Shown here: positions 5,454 to 5,497 of the stretch, in pieces
How the letters are laid out: every line of letters begins with the position of its first letter
Position numbering within the stretch: the stretch's first letter is position 1
Origin: an uncultured Carnobacteriaceae bacterium
GTDB lineage: Bacteria > Bacillota > Bacilli > Lactobacillales > Aerococcaceae
DNA: 5,497 bases
NCBI GenBank assembly: GCA_938039195.1
Contig: CALHVK010000055.1
Location: forward strand, 1-5,497
Reading direction: 5' to 3'
Translations under genes and position numbers: made by a program
The notes under the pieces: model-generated
What the model was told of the DNA's origin: nothing
The model's input: the letters and a program-made list of their open reading frames with translations, nothing else
The model's database searches: none

Positions 5454-5497
5454 TATTGACTTTCTTTTCATCGCTCGCGATTCAAGAAAGTCTAATA
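5454..5497 (-). ncRNA. Long hairpin upstream of the amino acid transporter genes
   Basis: GACTTTCTT and AAGAAAGTC (5492-5484 and 5466-5458) form a perfect 9-bp stem, extended by 4 bp (5494-5497 with 5454-5457) past a single bulged base at 5493. Inside, ATCG/CGAT (5481-5478 with 5473-5470) makes a short upper stem with a CGAG loop. The asymmetric internal loop reads GA on one side and GAA on the other in the minus-strand RNA, allowing tandem G-A pairs. It reaches the window edge and may continue. I could not match it to T-box, lysine, SAM or other common riboswitch consensus elements. Confidence 0.45.

Noticed and set aside
5370..5495. Minus-strand frame open from the window edge to a TAG at 5370, with an internal ATG (MKRKSINH...)
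   Set aside because: It runs through the three hairpins, has no ribosome binding site at the ATG, and its end does not resemble the C-terminus of a substrate-binding protein; probably chance openness of a GC-rich patch, though a partial upstream gene cannot be fully excluded.
5384..5497. Known riboswitch or T-box leader
   Set aside because: I looked for the T-box AGGGTGGNACCGCG element and for S-box and lysine-box consensus pieces and found none; no intrinsic terminator is present either.

Overview
The window looks like part of a low-GC Gram-positive chromosome, most likely a member of the Lactobacillales (Bacillota). The reasons are AT-rich DNA, strong AGGAGG-type ribosome binding sites, short intrinsic terminators, a type II (short) MurB, a MtnN, and an orphan ECF-transporter S component without its own ATPases. 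I cannot fix the genus. All seven convincing genes lie on the minus strand, so the window reads from right to left in expression order.

Right part (5497 to about 3785): a GC-rich leader or intergenic segment with three potential hairpins precedes a polar amino acid ABC permease (GlnP-like) and its ATPase (GlnQ-like). These two are coupled by a TAATG stop/start overlap. The substrate-binding protein is not in the window and probably lies just upstream. A strong terminator (3785-3817) closes the unit.

Middle part (about 3826 to 2042): an extended -10 promoter abuts and partly enters that terminator and serves tsaE, a GNAT acetyltransferase and mtnN. TsaE takes part in t6A37 tRNA modification. 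MtnN cleaves methylthioadenosine and S-adenosylhomocysteine. The genes overlap or are separated by 15 nt, which suggests one operon.

Left-middle part (about 2007 to 436): a sigma-A type promoter (TTGACG-17-TAGTAT) precedes murB (peptidoglycan precursor synthesis) and a UPF0397-type ECF S component. The latter begins at a GTG chosen by its ribosome binding site. A perfect 38-bp palindrome with a U-rich tail ends this unit.

Left edge (1 to about 435): no long reading frame. It holds a second minus-strand terminator (89-118) with no obvious gene in front of it. Next comes a minus-strand promoter whose -10 lies within two tandem GTAAC-N6-GTTAC-like dyads, probably the control region of a gene that starts at or beyond the left end.

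Most of the window is ordinary housekeeping and transport. The points worth a second look are the structured leader at the right end, the promoter-in-terminator arrangement before tsaE, the orphan terminator, and the operator-like dyads at the left edge. I found no CRISPR array, tRNA, rRNA, insertion sequence or recognisable new defence system.
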